NCBI RefSeq assembly: GCF_022179085.1
Contig: NZ_BPQE01000011.1
Span: 424,771 to 488,770 of the forward strand
DNA: 64,000 nt
DNA from: Methylobacterium aerolatum
GTDB lineage: Bacteria > Pseudomonadota > Alphaproteobacteria > Rhizobiales > Beijerinckiaceae
Reading direction: 5' to 3'
The translations under genes and the position numbers were made by a program. Of this stretch, positions 1 through 10,707 are shown piece after piece (position 1 is the stretch's first letter; every line of letters begins with the position of its first letter). Under the pieces are notes generated by a model. The model saw only the letters and a program-made list of their open reading frames with translations, had not been told where the DNA came from and searched no databases.

Positions 1-1470
1 ATCTGGCCCCCGGCCAACGCGATCTACCGGCGCGAGACCCACGACAACTATCCGGCCGCCAAGGCGATCCTGCAATCCGTCTACGAGGGCCTGCAACTGC
101 CGATGGACCTCGCCCTCAAGGTCGAGAGCCGGTACTTCGCGCATATCCTCCGCACCAAGGAGGCGGCGGCGATGATCCGCACGCTGTTCCTCTCCATGGG
201 CGAACTCAACAAGGGCGCCCGCCGCCCGAAGGACGTGCCGCCGGCGCAGCTGCGCAAGGTCGGCGTCGTCGGCGCCGGCTTCATGGGCGCGGGTGTCGCC
301 TACGTCACCGCCCAGGCGGGCTTCGAGGTGGTGCTGATCGATCAGTCGGCCGAGGCGGCCGAGAAGGGCAAGGCCCACGCGCACGGCCTCATCACCGGCC
401 AGATCAACCGGGGCCGCGCCAAGACCGCCGACCGGGACGCGCTGCTGTCCCGGATCACCGCCACGGCGGATTACGGCGCGCTGGCGGGCTGCGACCTCGT
501 CATCGAGGCGGTCTTCGAGGACCCGCGGGTCAAGGCCGAGGTGATCGGCCGGATCGAGGCGGTGATCGGGCCGCAGACCGTCTTCGCCTCCAACACCTCG
601 ACGCTGCCGATCACCGGCCTCGCCCGGCATTCGCGGCGGCCGGAGCAGTTCGTGGGCATCCACTTCTTCTCGCCCGTCGAGAAGATGATGCTGGTCGAGA
701 TCATCCGCGGCGGCGCCACCGGCGACGCGGCGGTGGCCGTGGCGCTCGACTACGTGCGCGCGATCAAGAAGACGCCCATCGTGGTCAACGACTCGCGCGG
801 CTTCTTCGCCAACCGCTGCGTGGGCGCCTACCTCCTGGAGGGCCACAAGATGCTGGCCGAGGGCGTGCCGCCGGCGATGATCGAGAGCGCAGGGCGGCAG
901 GCGGGGATGCCGGTCGGCCCGCTCTCCCTCACAGACGAGGTGGCCCTCGACCTGATCCTGAAGATCGCCCGGGCGACGGAGGCGCAGGTCGGCCCGCAGG
1001 CCGTCGATCCCGCTCAGAAGACCATCCTGACGCGGATGGTCGAGGGCGAGGGCCGCCTCGGCCGCAAGAACCGCAAGGGCTTCTATGATTATCCCGAAGG
1101 CGCGCCGAAGCGCCTCTGGCCGGGCCTCGCGGAGTTGCAGCCGGACCGGCTCGCCCCCGAGGATGTGGACTTCACCGAACTGAAGCACCGGCTCCTCGTG
1201 GTGCAGGCACTGGAGGCCGCCCGCACCGTGGGCGAGGGGGTCGTCACCGACCCGCGCGAGGCGGATGTCGGCTCGATCCTCGGCTTCGGCTTCGCCCCGT
1301 TTACCGGAGGCGTGCTCTCCTACATCGACTTCATGGGCCCGTCGGCCTTCATCGGTTTGGCCCGGCAGTTGGAGGCGCGGCACGGCGCCCGCTTCGCGGT
1401 ACCGGACAGCCTGACGGCGATGGCTGCTTCGGGGGGAACGTTCTACGGGGCGGGCAAGCAGGCCGCCTGA
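1..1470 (+). CDS. 3-hydroxyacyl-CoA dehydrogenase part of a FadB/FadJ-type multifunctional enzyme (5' end outside window)
   Basis: The reading frame is open from base 1, so the N-terminal enoyl-CoA hydratase domain lies upstream of the window. The first ~75 residues look like the end of the hydratase domain plus linker helix. A Rossmann NAD site (VGVVGAGFMGAG) starts near base 259, followed by the HFFSPVEKM catalytic-His segment and the C-terminal dehydrogenase domain with its KNRKGFYDYPEG motif. It should oxidise L-3-hydroxyacyl-CoA to 3-ketoacyl-CoA in beta-oxidation in the cytoplasm. The 3' end overlaps the convergent LysR gene by 28 bp. FadB versus FadJ cannot be decided from this part. 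Confidence 0.93.
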   Translation: MWPPANAIYRRETHDNYPAAKAILQSVYEGLQLPMDLALKVESRYFAHILRTKEAAAMIRTLFLSMGELNKGARRPKDVPPAQLRKVGVVGAGFMGAGVAYVTAQAGFEVVLIDQSAEAAEKGKAHAHGLITGQINRGRAKTADRDALLSRITATADYGALAGCDLVIEAVFEDPRVKAEVIGRIEAVIGPQTVFASNTSTLPITGLARHSRRPEQFVGIHFFSPVEKMMLVEIIRGGATGDAAVAVALDYVRAIKKTPIVVNDSRGFFANRCVGAYLLEGHKMLAEGVPPAMIESAGRQAGMPVGPLSLTDEVALDLILKIARATEAQVGPQAVDPAQKTILTRMVEGEGRLGRKNRKGFYDYPEGAPKRLWPGLAELQPDRLAPEDVDFTELKHRLLVVQALEAARTVGEGVVTDPREADVGSILGFGFAPFTGGVLSYIDFMGPSAFIGLARQLEARHGARFAVPDSLTAMAASGGTFYGAGKQAA

Positions 1471-2414
1471 CCCGGGCGGATGCCGGCGGCGTCGTCCTGC
1501 GGCAGCCGCGTGAGTTGCTCCAGCATGACCGTCCGCGCGCAGGCACTGAACGCCTGCGCCAGACGGCTTCGCGTGGGATCCGGCGGGAAGAGCAGGGCGA
1601 AGTGCACCGGCAGGGCCGGCGCGATGGGTCGGATGGCGATGGGCGAGACCAGCGCCTCCTCGTAGGCGGCCAAGGGGTTCATCACGCTGATCCCGAGGCC
1701 CGCCGCCACGAGGGCGCAGATCGCCGAGCCGAGACCGGCCTCGGCCGTGACGCTCACCTCGGTTCTGGCCGCCGCCAGCATCCCATCGATCCGGTCGCGC
1801 AGGGCGCTGCCGAGGGAGGCGGCGATGAAGGGCTCTCCCCGCAGGTCCGTCACCGTCAGCAATGGGCGATTTGCGAGCGGATGGCCCAGGGGTAGGACGG
1901 CCACGCAATCGAGTGTCAGAACGTGGTCGAGGTCCGCCGCGGGCATGGCCCCGTAGACCATGGTCATCGCCGCATCGCAGAAGCCCGTGGCGATCCATTC
2001 GTTCACCGCTTCGTCGTCGCCCGAATGGATCGCGACCACGACGCCGGGATGGTCTAGCTGGAAGCGGGCGACCGCCCGCGCCAGCAGGCCGCCCGCGAGC
2101 CGGGGCATGGCGGCGACCCGGAGACGCTCGGCGCCGAAGGCCCGGATGCGGCCGGCGGCCGCCTCCAGACTGGCGAGGCCGACGAAGGCACGCTCGACCT
2201 CCGCATGGAACCGCGTTCCGTCGAGCGTCGGGATCAGGCGACTGCCGCCCCGGTCGAACAGCGGCAGACCGGTGATCCCTTCGAGCTGCCCGATCAGACG
2301 GCTGACCTGAGGCTGCGACGTGTGCAGCCGCCGGCTCGCCTCCGTCATCGACCCGGTGGCCATCACCGCCCGGAACGCCTCGATATGGCGGAAGCTCATG
2401 CGCCGGGAGGTCAT
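1443..2414 (-). CDS. LysR-family transcriptional regulator
   Basis: The 323-aa protein has the usual LysR length. Its N-terminal winged helix-turn-helix (FRAVMATGSMTEASRRLHTS, then QPQVSRLIGQLE) is followed by a substrate-binding effector domain. It is transcribed divergently from a periplasmic binding protein / threonine aldolase pair across a 138-bp gap, so by the usual LysR layout it probably controls that pair and itself. An in-frame Met at 2399 (MSFRHIEAF) is an alternative start. The 3' end overlaps the fadB/J-type gene. Confidence 0.9.
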   Translation of the reverse strand: MTSRRMSFRHIEAFRAVMATGSMTEASRRLHTSQPQVSRLIGQLEGITGLPLFDRGGSRLIPTLDGTRFHAEVERAFVGLASLEAAAGRIRAFGAERLRVAAMPRLAGGLLARAVARFQLDHPGVVVAIHSGDDEAVNEWIATGFCDAAMTMVYGAMPAADLDHVLTLDCVAVLPLGHPLANRPLLTVTDLRGEPFIAASLGSALRDRIDGMLAAARTEVSVTAEAGLGSAICALVAAGLGISVMNPLAAYEEALVSPIAIRPIAPALPVHFALLFPPDPTRSRLAQAFSACARTVMLEQLTRLPQDDAAGIRPGQAACLPAP

Positions 2415-2417
2415 ATC

Positions 2418-2449
2418 ATTTCCGTATGGGCGGGTGGTGAATCGGAATT
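2418..2449. promoter_or_regulatory. candidate LysR operator (interrupted inverted repeat)
   Basis: ATTTCCG at 2418-2424 and CGGAATT at 2443-2449 form a near-perfect inverted repeat across 18 bp, in the gap between the divergent LysR and binding-protein genes. Position and symmetry fit a LysR-type site; the assignment is inference. Confidence 0.35.
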
Positions 2450-2552
2450 GGACGCCGGTTTCGCAGCCAGCTTACCATCGCACCGTCAAGCTCTCGGACG
2501 ACCGTATTCCCCGTCGAAGACGGGCCGCCGTCGAGCAACCGGAGGTGGAGCG

Positions 2553-3467
2553 GTGAAGAAAATCCTTACTGCAGTTGTGGTCTGCGGATTGGGAATGCTC
2601 AATACTGCTCCCGCCTCGGCGGAAGGCAGCGGTCGTTTGGACAGGATTCGCGAGACGGGCCGCATCACCCTTGGCTTCCCGGATGCCTCGCCGCCCTTCG
2701 CCTTCCTCGATGGCGATGCCAAGCCGGTGGGTTATACCCTTGAGATATGCGAGCATGTCGCGCAGAAGCTCAAGGCCGCCCTGGGCCTGAAGGCCCTCGA
2801 CGTACGGTACACGCCGGTCATGTCGGCGACCCGGATCCCGCTCATCGACAACGGGACCATCGACCTCGAATGCGGGACCGCGACCAATCTGCCGGAGCGG
2901 CATAAGCTGGTGAGCTTCGCGCCGACGACCTTCGTGACGCAGGTGGTGCTCGTCGCCCGCAAGGACAGCACGGTGGACGTGAACGACCTCTCGACCTTCC
3001 GGGGCAAGGCGATCTCGGCGCAGGCGGGGGGCCAGACCCAGCGTGTCGTGGTGCGCGAGAGCGCCCGCGACAAGCTCGACATCCAGGTCCTGCCGGCCAA
3101 GGACACGGCGGAAGCGTTCCTGCTCCTCGAAACCGGCCGCGCCGCGGGTTCCGCCAACGACGACGCCCTGGCCCATGCCTCCGTCGCCGGCGCCAAGCAG
3201 CCGAAGGACTTCGTGATCGGGACGAAAGGGCTGGAATTCGCGCCCTACGGCATCCTCGAACCGAAGAACGATCCGGCCTTCAAGGCGGCGGTGGACACGG
3301 CGGTGGTGGAACTCATCAAGGACGGCACCGTGGCGGGCCTCTACCGCAAGTACTTCGAGCAGCCGATCCCGCCCAAGGGGATCAACCTGGAATTGCCGAT
3401 GAACGACGTCCTGAAACGCGCCCTCGCCAATCCCACCGATTCCGGTGACGAGGCGGCCTATCGATGA
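2553..3467 (+). CDS. periplasmic amino-acid-type solute-binding protein (ABC transporter family 3)
   Basis: GTG start at 2553 is chosen because it has a strong SD (GGAGGTGGAG at 2541-2550) and yields a proper signal peptide (MKKILTAVVVCGLGMLNTAP, cleavage near ASA-E). The 304-aa product has the SBP_bac_3 fold signatures (GRITLGFPDASPPFAFLD, GYTLEICEHVA, DLECGTATNLPERH), typical of glutamate/aspartate-type binding proteins. No permease or ATPase gene is adjacent, so it is either an orphan partner for a remote transporter or a sensor. It overlaps the next gene by 4 bp (ATGA), implying coupled translation with the threonine aldolase. Confidence 0.9.
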   Translation: MKKILTAVVVCGLGMLNTAPASAEGSGRLDRIRETGRITLGFPDASPPFAFLDGDAKPVGYTLEICEHVAQKLKAALGLKALDVRYTPVMSATRIPLIDNGTIDLECGTATNLPERHKLVSFAPTTFVTQVVLVARKDSTVDVNDLSTFRGKAISAQAGGQTQRVVVRESARDKLDIQVLPAKDTAEAFLLLETGRAAGSANDDALAHASVAGAKQPKDFVIGTKGLEFAPYGILEPKNDPAFKAAVDTAVVELIKDGTVAGLYRKYFEQPIPPKGINLELPMNDVLKRALANPTDSGDEAAYR

Positions 3468-4516
3468 TCGAGTTCGACGGCGACGACCGGGTCGACCTGC
3501 GCAGCGACACCGTCACGCGCCCGACGGCCGCGATGCATGAACGGATGCGCCGGGCGAAACTCGGCGACGACGGCCTGGAAGGCGATCCGACGGCGCGGGA
3601 ACTGGAGGAGGTCGCGGCCTCGATCCTCGGCAAGGACGCCGCGCTGCTCGTGCCGACCTGCACCATGGCCAACCTCCTGGCGGTGCTGGCGCAGGTCCAG
3701 CGCAGCGAGCAGGTGTTGCTGGAAGCCTCGGCCCACATGGTCACCACCGAGCGCGGGGCGGCGACGCTGACCGGCGCCTTCCTGCTGGGACTTCCGGGCC
3801 GGGACGGCGCGATGGATCTCGACCGGCTGTCGGAGGCGCTGCGACCCTCGTCGAGCCCCCTGCGGACGGCCATGGTGGCGATGGAGACCACGCACAACGC
3901 GGCGGGCGGGACGGTGCCCCCGCTGGCGCATATGCAGGCCGTGGCCGACCTGGCGCGGGCGAGGGGCGCCCGCGTCCATCTCGACGGGGCGAGGCTGCCG
4001 AACGCGGCCATTGCCCTCGGCGAGAAGCCGGCGGCGCTTGCGCGGTACACGGACACCGTGGCCCTGTGCCTGTCGAAGGGGCTCAGTGCCCCGGTCGGCG
4101 CGGTGCTGGCCGGTGACCGGGCGGTGATCGAGGCGGCGCGGCGCCTGCGCAAGATGATCGGCGGGACACAGCGGCAGGTCGGCCTCATGGCCTCCGCCGG
4201 TCTCGAGGCGTTGACGACCATGGGCGATCGCCTGGGCGAGGACCACGCCCGCGCCCGCGACCTGTCCGACGGCCTCAACGCGCTCGGCGGTCCGATCTCG
4301 GCGGCGATTCCGCGGACCAACATCGTGCAGGTGGACGTGTCCGCCACGGGGCGCGATGCCGAGCGCTGGGTGGCGGACCTCGATGCGGCGGGCCTGCGCG
4401 TCCGCCCGCTCGGCACGACCCACCTCCGCCTCGTGACCCACCGGCACATCGAACCCGCCGACGTGCCCCGCGCGCTCGACGCCTTCCGGCTCTGCCTCGA
4501 CGGCGGGGCCGCCTGA
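3464..4516 (+). CDS. ltaE: low-specificity L-threonine aldolase (PLP, beta-eliminating lyase family)
   Basis: The 350-aa protein has the typical family opening (VDLRSDTVTRPT), the GDDGLEGDPTARELE segment and the PLP-binding lysine K205 in LSKGLSAPVG. Enzymes of this family cleave threonine or allo-threonine to glycine and acetaldehyde, or act on other beta-hydroxy amino acids. Coupling to an amino-acid binding protein and a divergent LysR suggests an inducible route for taking up and cleaving a beta-hydroxy amino acid. Substrate stereochemistry cannot be read from the sequence. Confidence 0.9.
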   Translation: MIEFDGDDRVDLRSDTVTRPTAAMHERMRRAKLGDDGLEGDPTARELEEVAASILGKDAALLVPTCTMANLLAVLAQVQRSEQVLLEASAHMVTTERGAATLTGAFLLGLPGRDGAMDLDRLSEALRPSSSPLRTAMVAMETTHNAAGGTVPPLAHMQAVADLARARGARVHLDGARLPNAAIALGEKPAALARYTDTVALCLSKGLSAPVGAVLAGDRAVIEAARRLRKMIGGTQRQVGLMASAGLEALTTMGDRLGEDHARARDLSDGLNALGGPISAAIPRTNIVQVDVSATGRDAERWVADLDAAGLRVRPLGTTHLRLVTHRHIEPADVPRALDAFRLCLDGGAA

Positions 4517-4520
4517 CGCC

Positions 4521-5357
4521 TCATGCCGCCCCGGCGATCCGCGTCGCCAGCACGGCGAGGTCGGTGTGGTTGTCGGAGAGAAGATCGGTGATGTCGCCGA
4601 TTTCCAGGGCCTTCACGTGGCGGCAGCGCTGGCCGAAGCGCCCCGCCATGCAGGTGCAGCGCAGGACCGCGCCGCTGGTGCGCTCCTCCAACGTGACGGT
4701 GTAGCGGTTGCCGGTGGAGCCGCGCATGAGGAAGCTCAGGGCGGCCGAGGACGGCTTCGGCGACGCTGTCCGCTCGATCACCGGCGCCCGGTCCGCGAGC
4801 CACCCCGGAACGGGGGTGACGGGCACGCCGATCGCGTCGGCGAGGTCGTGGATATCCCCCGTCCCGGTCTCCGCCATGGCGGCGAGGGCGATGCGCGCGC
4901 AGGCATAGGCGTCCTCGCCGGCATCGTGGTGCTCGAAGGCGATCCCGAGTCGGCGGGCGACCTTGCCGAGGCCGCACCCCTCCGGTGCGGGGAAGACCCG
5001 CCGGGCGATCTGCACGGTGCAGAGGTAGGACAGGTTCGGGATGGCGAGGCCCGCCCGCCGCAGGCCGGACCGCAGCACGCCGATGTCGAAGGTGGCGTTG
5101 TGGGCGAGGATCACCCCACTCGACAGGTCCGAGAGGTAGGGCGCCATCACCTCCCCGAAGCCGGGCTCGTTCGCCACATCCGCCGGCAGGATGCCGTGGA
5201 CGCGGATGTTGCCGGGCGAGAACCGCATCTCCGGCGGCCGGATGAGGTGGCTCACCCGCCGCACGACGTGACCGCCCTCGATCCAGGCGAGGCCGACGGC
5301 GCAGGCGCTGTCGCGCCGTTCGTTGGCGGTCTCGAAGTCGAGGGCGAGGGTGATCAT
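4521..5357 (-). CDS. DEDDh 3'-5' exonuclease with C-terminal SWIM-type zinc motif
   Basis: The 278-aa protein begins with an exonuclease domain of the DnaQ/epsilon type: DFETAN (Exo I, D-x-E), HNATFDIGVL (Exo II) and HHDAGEDAYACA (Exo III with His and Asp). The C-terminus (about residues 215-260) carries RCTCMAGRFGQRCRHVKAL, a CxC-x8-CxH pattern that matches the SWIM zinc finger, a DNA/protein-binding module. It is convergent with the threonine aldolase gene and lies 55 bp downstream of ligA on the same strand, so a DNA-repair role is plausible but inferred. Confidence 0.85.
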   Translation of the reverse strand: MITLALDFETANERRDSACAVGLAWIEGGHVVRRVSHLIRPPEMRFSPGNIRVHGILPADVANEPGFGEVMAPYLSDLSSGVILAHNATFDIGVLRSGLRRAGLAIPNLSYLCTVQIARRVFPAPEGCGLGKVARRLGIAFEHHDAGEDAYACARIALAAMAETGTGDIHDLADAIGVPVTPVPGWLADRAPVIERTASPKPSSAALSFLMRGSTGNRYTVTLEERTSGAVLRCTCMAGRFGQRCRHVKALEIGDITDLLSDNHTDLAVLATRIAGAA

Positions 5358-5412
5358 GGGGCGAGGGGCGGCGGGCTGTAGCTCCCGGTTTACGCCGCCG
5401 GCGACTCCCGCT

Positions 5413-7839
<2,427 letters not shown>

Positions 7840-7916
7840 CTAGCGCATCGGCGCGGGCCGGGGAGGGAGGGACCGTCGATCCGTTCACACCTTCGAGGCC
7901 AGAACCGGAGGGCGGC

Positions 7917-8624
7917 ATGACGCACGCGACCGTCGTGGTGGTGGATCTGCGGATCGATCCGGCCTCCCTTCCCGCCTGCGAGGCCGTCCTCGACGGCGAG
8001 GAAAGGCAGCGCGCCGGGCGATTCCTGCGGGAGGCCGACCGTTGGCGCTTCATCGCGAGCCACGCCGCGATGCGGATGATCCTGGGACAGGCGCTGGCGG
8101 CCTCCCCGTCGATCCTCGCCTTCGCCCGGGAAGAGGGCGGCCGCCCCTTCCTCGTCGGACCGGGGGAGGGGCTGCTCGATTTCAGCCTGTCCCATTCCGG
8201 CGATCACGCGGTCATCGGTTTCGTACGGGGGACGAGGATCGGTGTCGATATCGAGGCGCGGCGACCGTTGGCGGATGCCCTGCGCATTGCCGGCAGCCAT
8301 TTCGCCGCCGACGAGACGGCGGCGCTGGCGGCGTTGCCCCCTCCCGCCGTCGAGGCTTCTTTTTTCGGACTATGGACGCGGAAGGAGGCCGTGGTGAAGG
8401 CGCTCGGCACGGGGCTTTCCCTCCCGCTCTCCCGCTTTTCCGTCTCCGTCCCACCGAAGCCGCCGCTCATGCTGCGGCAGGTAGGAATCGGGACGGGCTG
8501 GACCCTCGCGGAGATCTCCGCGCCGCCCGGGACGGAGGCCACGGTGGCCGTGACCACGGAGGCGGCGCGCATCACGGTCGAACACCTCGCACCGGGCTGG
8601 GCGGACACCATCGCCGAGAAATGA
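7917..8624 (+). CDS. 4'-phosphopantetheinyl transferase (Sfp/HetI type)
   Basis: The 235-aa protein has the three superfamily motifs: FSLSHSG, GVDIEARR (Mg2+-binding Asp/Glu) and FFGLWTRKEAVVKALG. Such enzymes move the phosphopantetheine arm from CoA to carrier proteins of fatty-acid, polyketide or nonribosomal synthesis. No carrier-protein or synthase gene is nearby, so its partner is unknown. It is divergent from ligA with 86 bp between. Confidence 0.92.
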   Translation: MTHATVVVVDLRIDPASLPACEAVLDGEERQRAGRFLREADRWRFIASHAAMRMILGQALAASPSILAFAREEGGRPFLVGPGEGLLDFSLSHSGDHAVIGFVRGTRIGVDIEARRPLADALRIAGSHFAADETAALAALPPPAVEASFFGLWTRKEAVVKALGTGLSLPLSRFSVSVPPKPPLMLRQVGIGTGWTLAEISAPPGTEATVAVTTEAARITVEHLAPGWADTIAEK

Positions 8625-8703
8625 CGTCAGGGCGCTTGCGGCCCGGTGAGGGCGTCGCTATAAGCCGCCTCGCCGGTCGGAGACGAACTCGCCCACCGGC
8701 CTT

Positions 8704-8780
8704 CGGAGTGTAGCGCAGTCTGGTAGCGCACCACGTTCGGGACGTGGGGGTCGCAGGTTCAAATCCTGCCACTCCGACCA
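8704..8780 (+). tRNA. tRNA-Pro (CGG)
   Basis: A 77-nt cloverleaf: acceptor stem CGGAGTG / CACTCCG with encoded ACCA end, D-arm GTAGCGCAGTCTGGTAGCGC, anticodon arm CCACG-TTCGGGA-CGTGG with anticodon CGG, and T-arm with GGTTCAAATCC. It reads CCG proline codons, which are common in this GC-rich genome. No integrase gene or duplicated 3' end is visible beside it. Confidence 0.97.
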
Positions 8781-9242
8781 CACTAACTACGACTTGGCTG
8801 GGTCCCGAAGCCGCCGAGTCCCTCGCCCCCTCAATGCGTTCAGTTCCGCGTGTCCGATCCGTTGCTCGGTACCGCCGAAGGCGCGTCGTCCGCAGACATT
8901 ACGGATTGTGACCGCAGGGTGAGGTGGACGGACACAAGAGCAGCCGTGGCGGCGGCTAGGCATGTTGTCTGCTCACGCCAGCCGCTGACCAATCGCGTGC
9001 GCGTTGCCCACACAGCCTGCAGCCGATCGTCGAAGTGCCTTGCTCAAGCCGCATCTGCACGCGCAGGCTGTCGCCGCGAGGTCGCGCCGTTAACCGGTTC
9101 GGCCTATGACAAGCGGGACGAAGCGAAGCACAACCACGGAGCAAGGGCGTGGCTGAGACGCGCAAACCGGGGCTGTTGGCGGTAGGATCGCCGCGTCGGC
9201 GTCGCTAAACCTGATGGGACGGCTCGACATCGCGGTGGCAGC
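8781..9242. other. intergenic stretch without a supported gene
   Basis: Between tRNA-Pro and the next gene I see no convincing coding frame, RNA or terminator. The longest forward frame (about 110 codons from 8850) has no similarity I recognise, no good ribosome site and Cys/Arg-rich composition typical of chance frames. Confidence 0.5.
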
Positions 9243-9818
9243 GTGACTCATCCCCGTCGCATGGCGGCTTCGGCAGAGCGGCCCGAACTCACCGACGAAC
9301 AGCGCCGGGCGCTCCGCATCCTGGCCGACTGCTTCGCCGATGACGGCATCGTGGACGATGCCCGCAACATCCGCGACGCGCTGGACCGCCTCGAAATCGA
9401 GGAGATCCGGGCGTCCGACGCCGAGGCGGACGCGACCGCTCTCCGCACCCGGCTGGACGAAACCGAGCGTCGCCTGCGAGCCGCCGAGGCCGCCGCCGCG
9501 CGGGACGGCTGGAAGCGCCGGGCCGAATCCGCCGAAGGCAAGATCGACCGGCTGATCGAGGAGCGCAACGAGGCGCGTTCCGCGGCCCAGGCCGTCCTGA
9601 CCTCGCTGAAGTCCCAGGGACAGGCCAGCGACTCGTCCGAGGCCGCGATGGTCGCATTGCGGCAGCGGGTCCTCGATCTGGAACATGCGCTCATCGATGC
9701 GCGGGAGGCCATGCGGGATTGCGCGCAGCGCCTCGCCCGCGCGCCGGACGCCCCGAGCGCTCCGGAGCAAGCCGACATCGAGGCGTCGCCCGGCGTCGCC
9801 GGGGACGAGAACGTCTGA
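9243..9818 (+). CDS. coiled-coil protein of unknown function
   Basis: This 191-aa protein has no recognised domain. Residues ~45-160 are a long Glu/Arg/Ala-rich heptad-like region (for example RLEIEEIRASDAEADATAL), predicted coiled coil. The tail is acidic and Pro-rich. There is no signal peptide or membrane segment, so it is probably cytoplasmic. The GTG at 9243 is taken as start; ATG at 9261 is equally possible as neither has a clear SD. Confidence 0.6.
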   Translation: MTHPRRMAASAERPELTDEQRRALRILADCFADDGIVDDARNIRDALDRLEIEEIRASDAEADATALRTRLDETERRLRAAEAAAARDGWKRRAESAEGKIDRLIEERNEARSAAQAVLTSLKSQGQASDSSEAAMVALRQRVLDLEHALIDAREAMRDCAQRLARAPDAPSAPEQADIEASPGVAGDENV

Positions 9819-10079
9819 CACCCGCCGAACGCGCGTCTTGCGTCTTGTGTCCTGAGCGAGGAGGGCTCTTGGACACGGCCCGTGCCGCGGCGGCGACATC
9901 GCCGCCCGATTCCTCGAAGTCTATCCGTGGAGGATCACCGATCCACCGGTATGATCGTACGTATAAGTCGCTGTTGCGATCCTGTCTCACCGATTGCAGA
10001 AGTCTCGGGAACTGGATGAGGCCCGCTTCCCTTCTCCCTGCGATTACGGCAAAGCCCGCGGCCCGCGCGGAAGACCACG

Positions 10080-10361
10080 ATGCCCGGACGACATCCCCTG
10101 ACGGCGCGCGCCATTCGTGCGCGGCGCTGCACCCCTGTCCTGATCGTCCTCGCCCTTTCGCAAGGTGCGTCGGCCGAGCCGGCGAGGCATGGCCGCGAGC
10201 CCGGCGACCGGGACGTGGAGGCCACGGCATCGGTGACGCTGGAGCGGCTCAGCGTGGGATTGCTGCGCGTGGACAGGCCGTGGAACCCGGGGATCTGCAT
10301 CGGCTGCGATGGCAACAACCGCTCGGCCTATGCCCGCCTCGGCGCGAGGCGGGCGCGCTGA
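10080..10361 (+). CDS. small exported protein of unknown function
   Basis: The 93-aa product has an Arg-rich N-terminus and a hydrophobic stretch (TPVLIVLALSQGASA) ending in a likely signal peptidase site. The C-terminal part carries a short Cys pair in GICIGCDGNN. GGAAG lies 6 nt before the ATG. Family not recognised; a periplasmic location is inferred. Confidence 0.55.
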   Translation: MPGRHPLTARAIRARRCTPVLIVLALSQGASAEPARHGREPGDRDVEATASVTLERLSVGLLRVDRPWNPGICIGCDGNNRSAYARLGARRAR

Positions 10362-10376
10362 ACCGCGGGGCCGGAA

Positions 10377-10541
10377 TCAGGTCCGGTGGCTGTTGCGCAG
10401 TAGGCCGAGGAGGCCGGTGCAGGCGATGAAGCACCCGACGCTCATCGCGCATAGGCAACTGATGGTGCGAACCGGCTCGCCACGAGCCAGGACGATCGCC
10501 ACCGTCAGGGGAATGACGGCCAGGACGAGGAGAACGGTCAT
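10377..10541 (-). CDS. 54-aa putative small membrane protein
   Basis: A short frame reads MTVLLVLAVIPLTVAIVLA then a polar bend (RGEPVRT) and a second hydrophobic stretch rich in Cys (ISCLCAMSVGCFIACTGLL). GAGAGGTG sits about 5 nt before the ATG. Two potential transmembrane helices and a good ribosome site support a real gene. It is convergent with the exported protein gene at 10080-10361, with 15 bp between. Function unknown. Confidence 0.5.
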   Translation of the reverse strand: MTVLLVLAVIPLTVAIVLARGEPVRTISCLCAMSVGCFIACTGLLGLLRNSHRT

Positions 10542-10648
10542 CGCACACCTCTCTGCGGAACGGGCACGACGCTAGCGGCGCAATGGTTAACGGATGGTCA
10601 GCGGGTCCCCGAAACGGTCCGATCTCCCGCGGACAGGCCCGGAATCAT

Positions 10649-10677
10649 TTGACTTGCCGGAAGTCGGCTCTCTAATT
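10649..10677 (+). promoter_or_regulatory. candidate sigma-70-type promoter of hpf
   Basis: TTGACT (10649-10654) and CTAATT (10672-10677) are spaced by exactly 17 bp and lie 30 bp upstream of the hpf start. No sigma-54 GG-N10-GC element is evident. Confidence 0.4.
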
Positions 10678-10707
10678 CGCGGAGCGGTCTAAAACTGAGG
10701 AGGAAGC

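Noticed and set aside
8704-8780. tRNA-Pro as integration site of a genomic island
   Set aside because: No integrase, no repeated tRNA 3' end and core-like genes on both sides.
8850-9185. 111-codon forward frame after tRNA-Pro
   Set aside because: No ribosome site, no recognisable motif and chance-like Cys/Arg composition.
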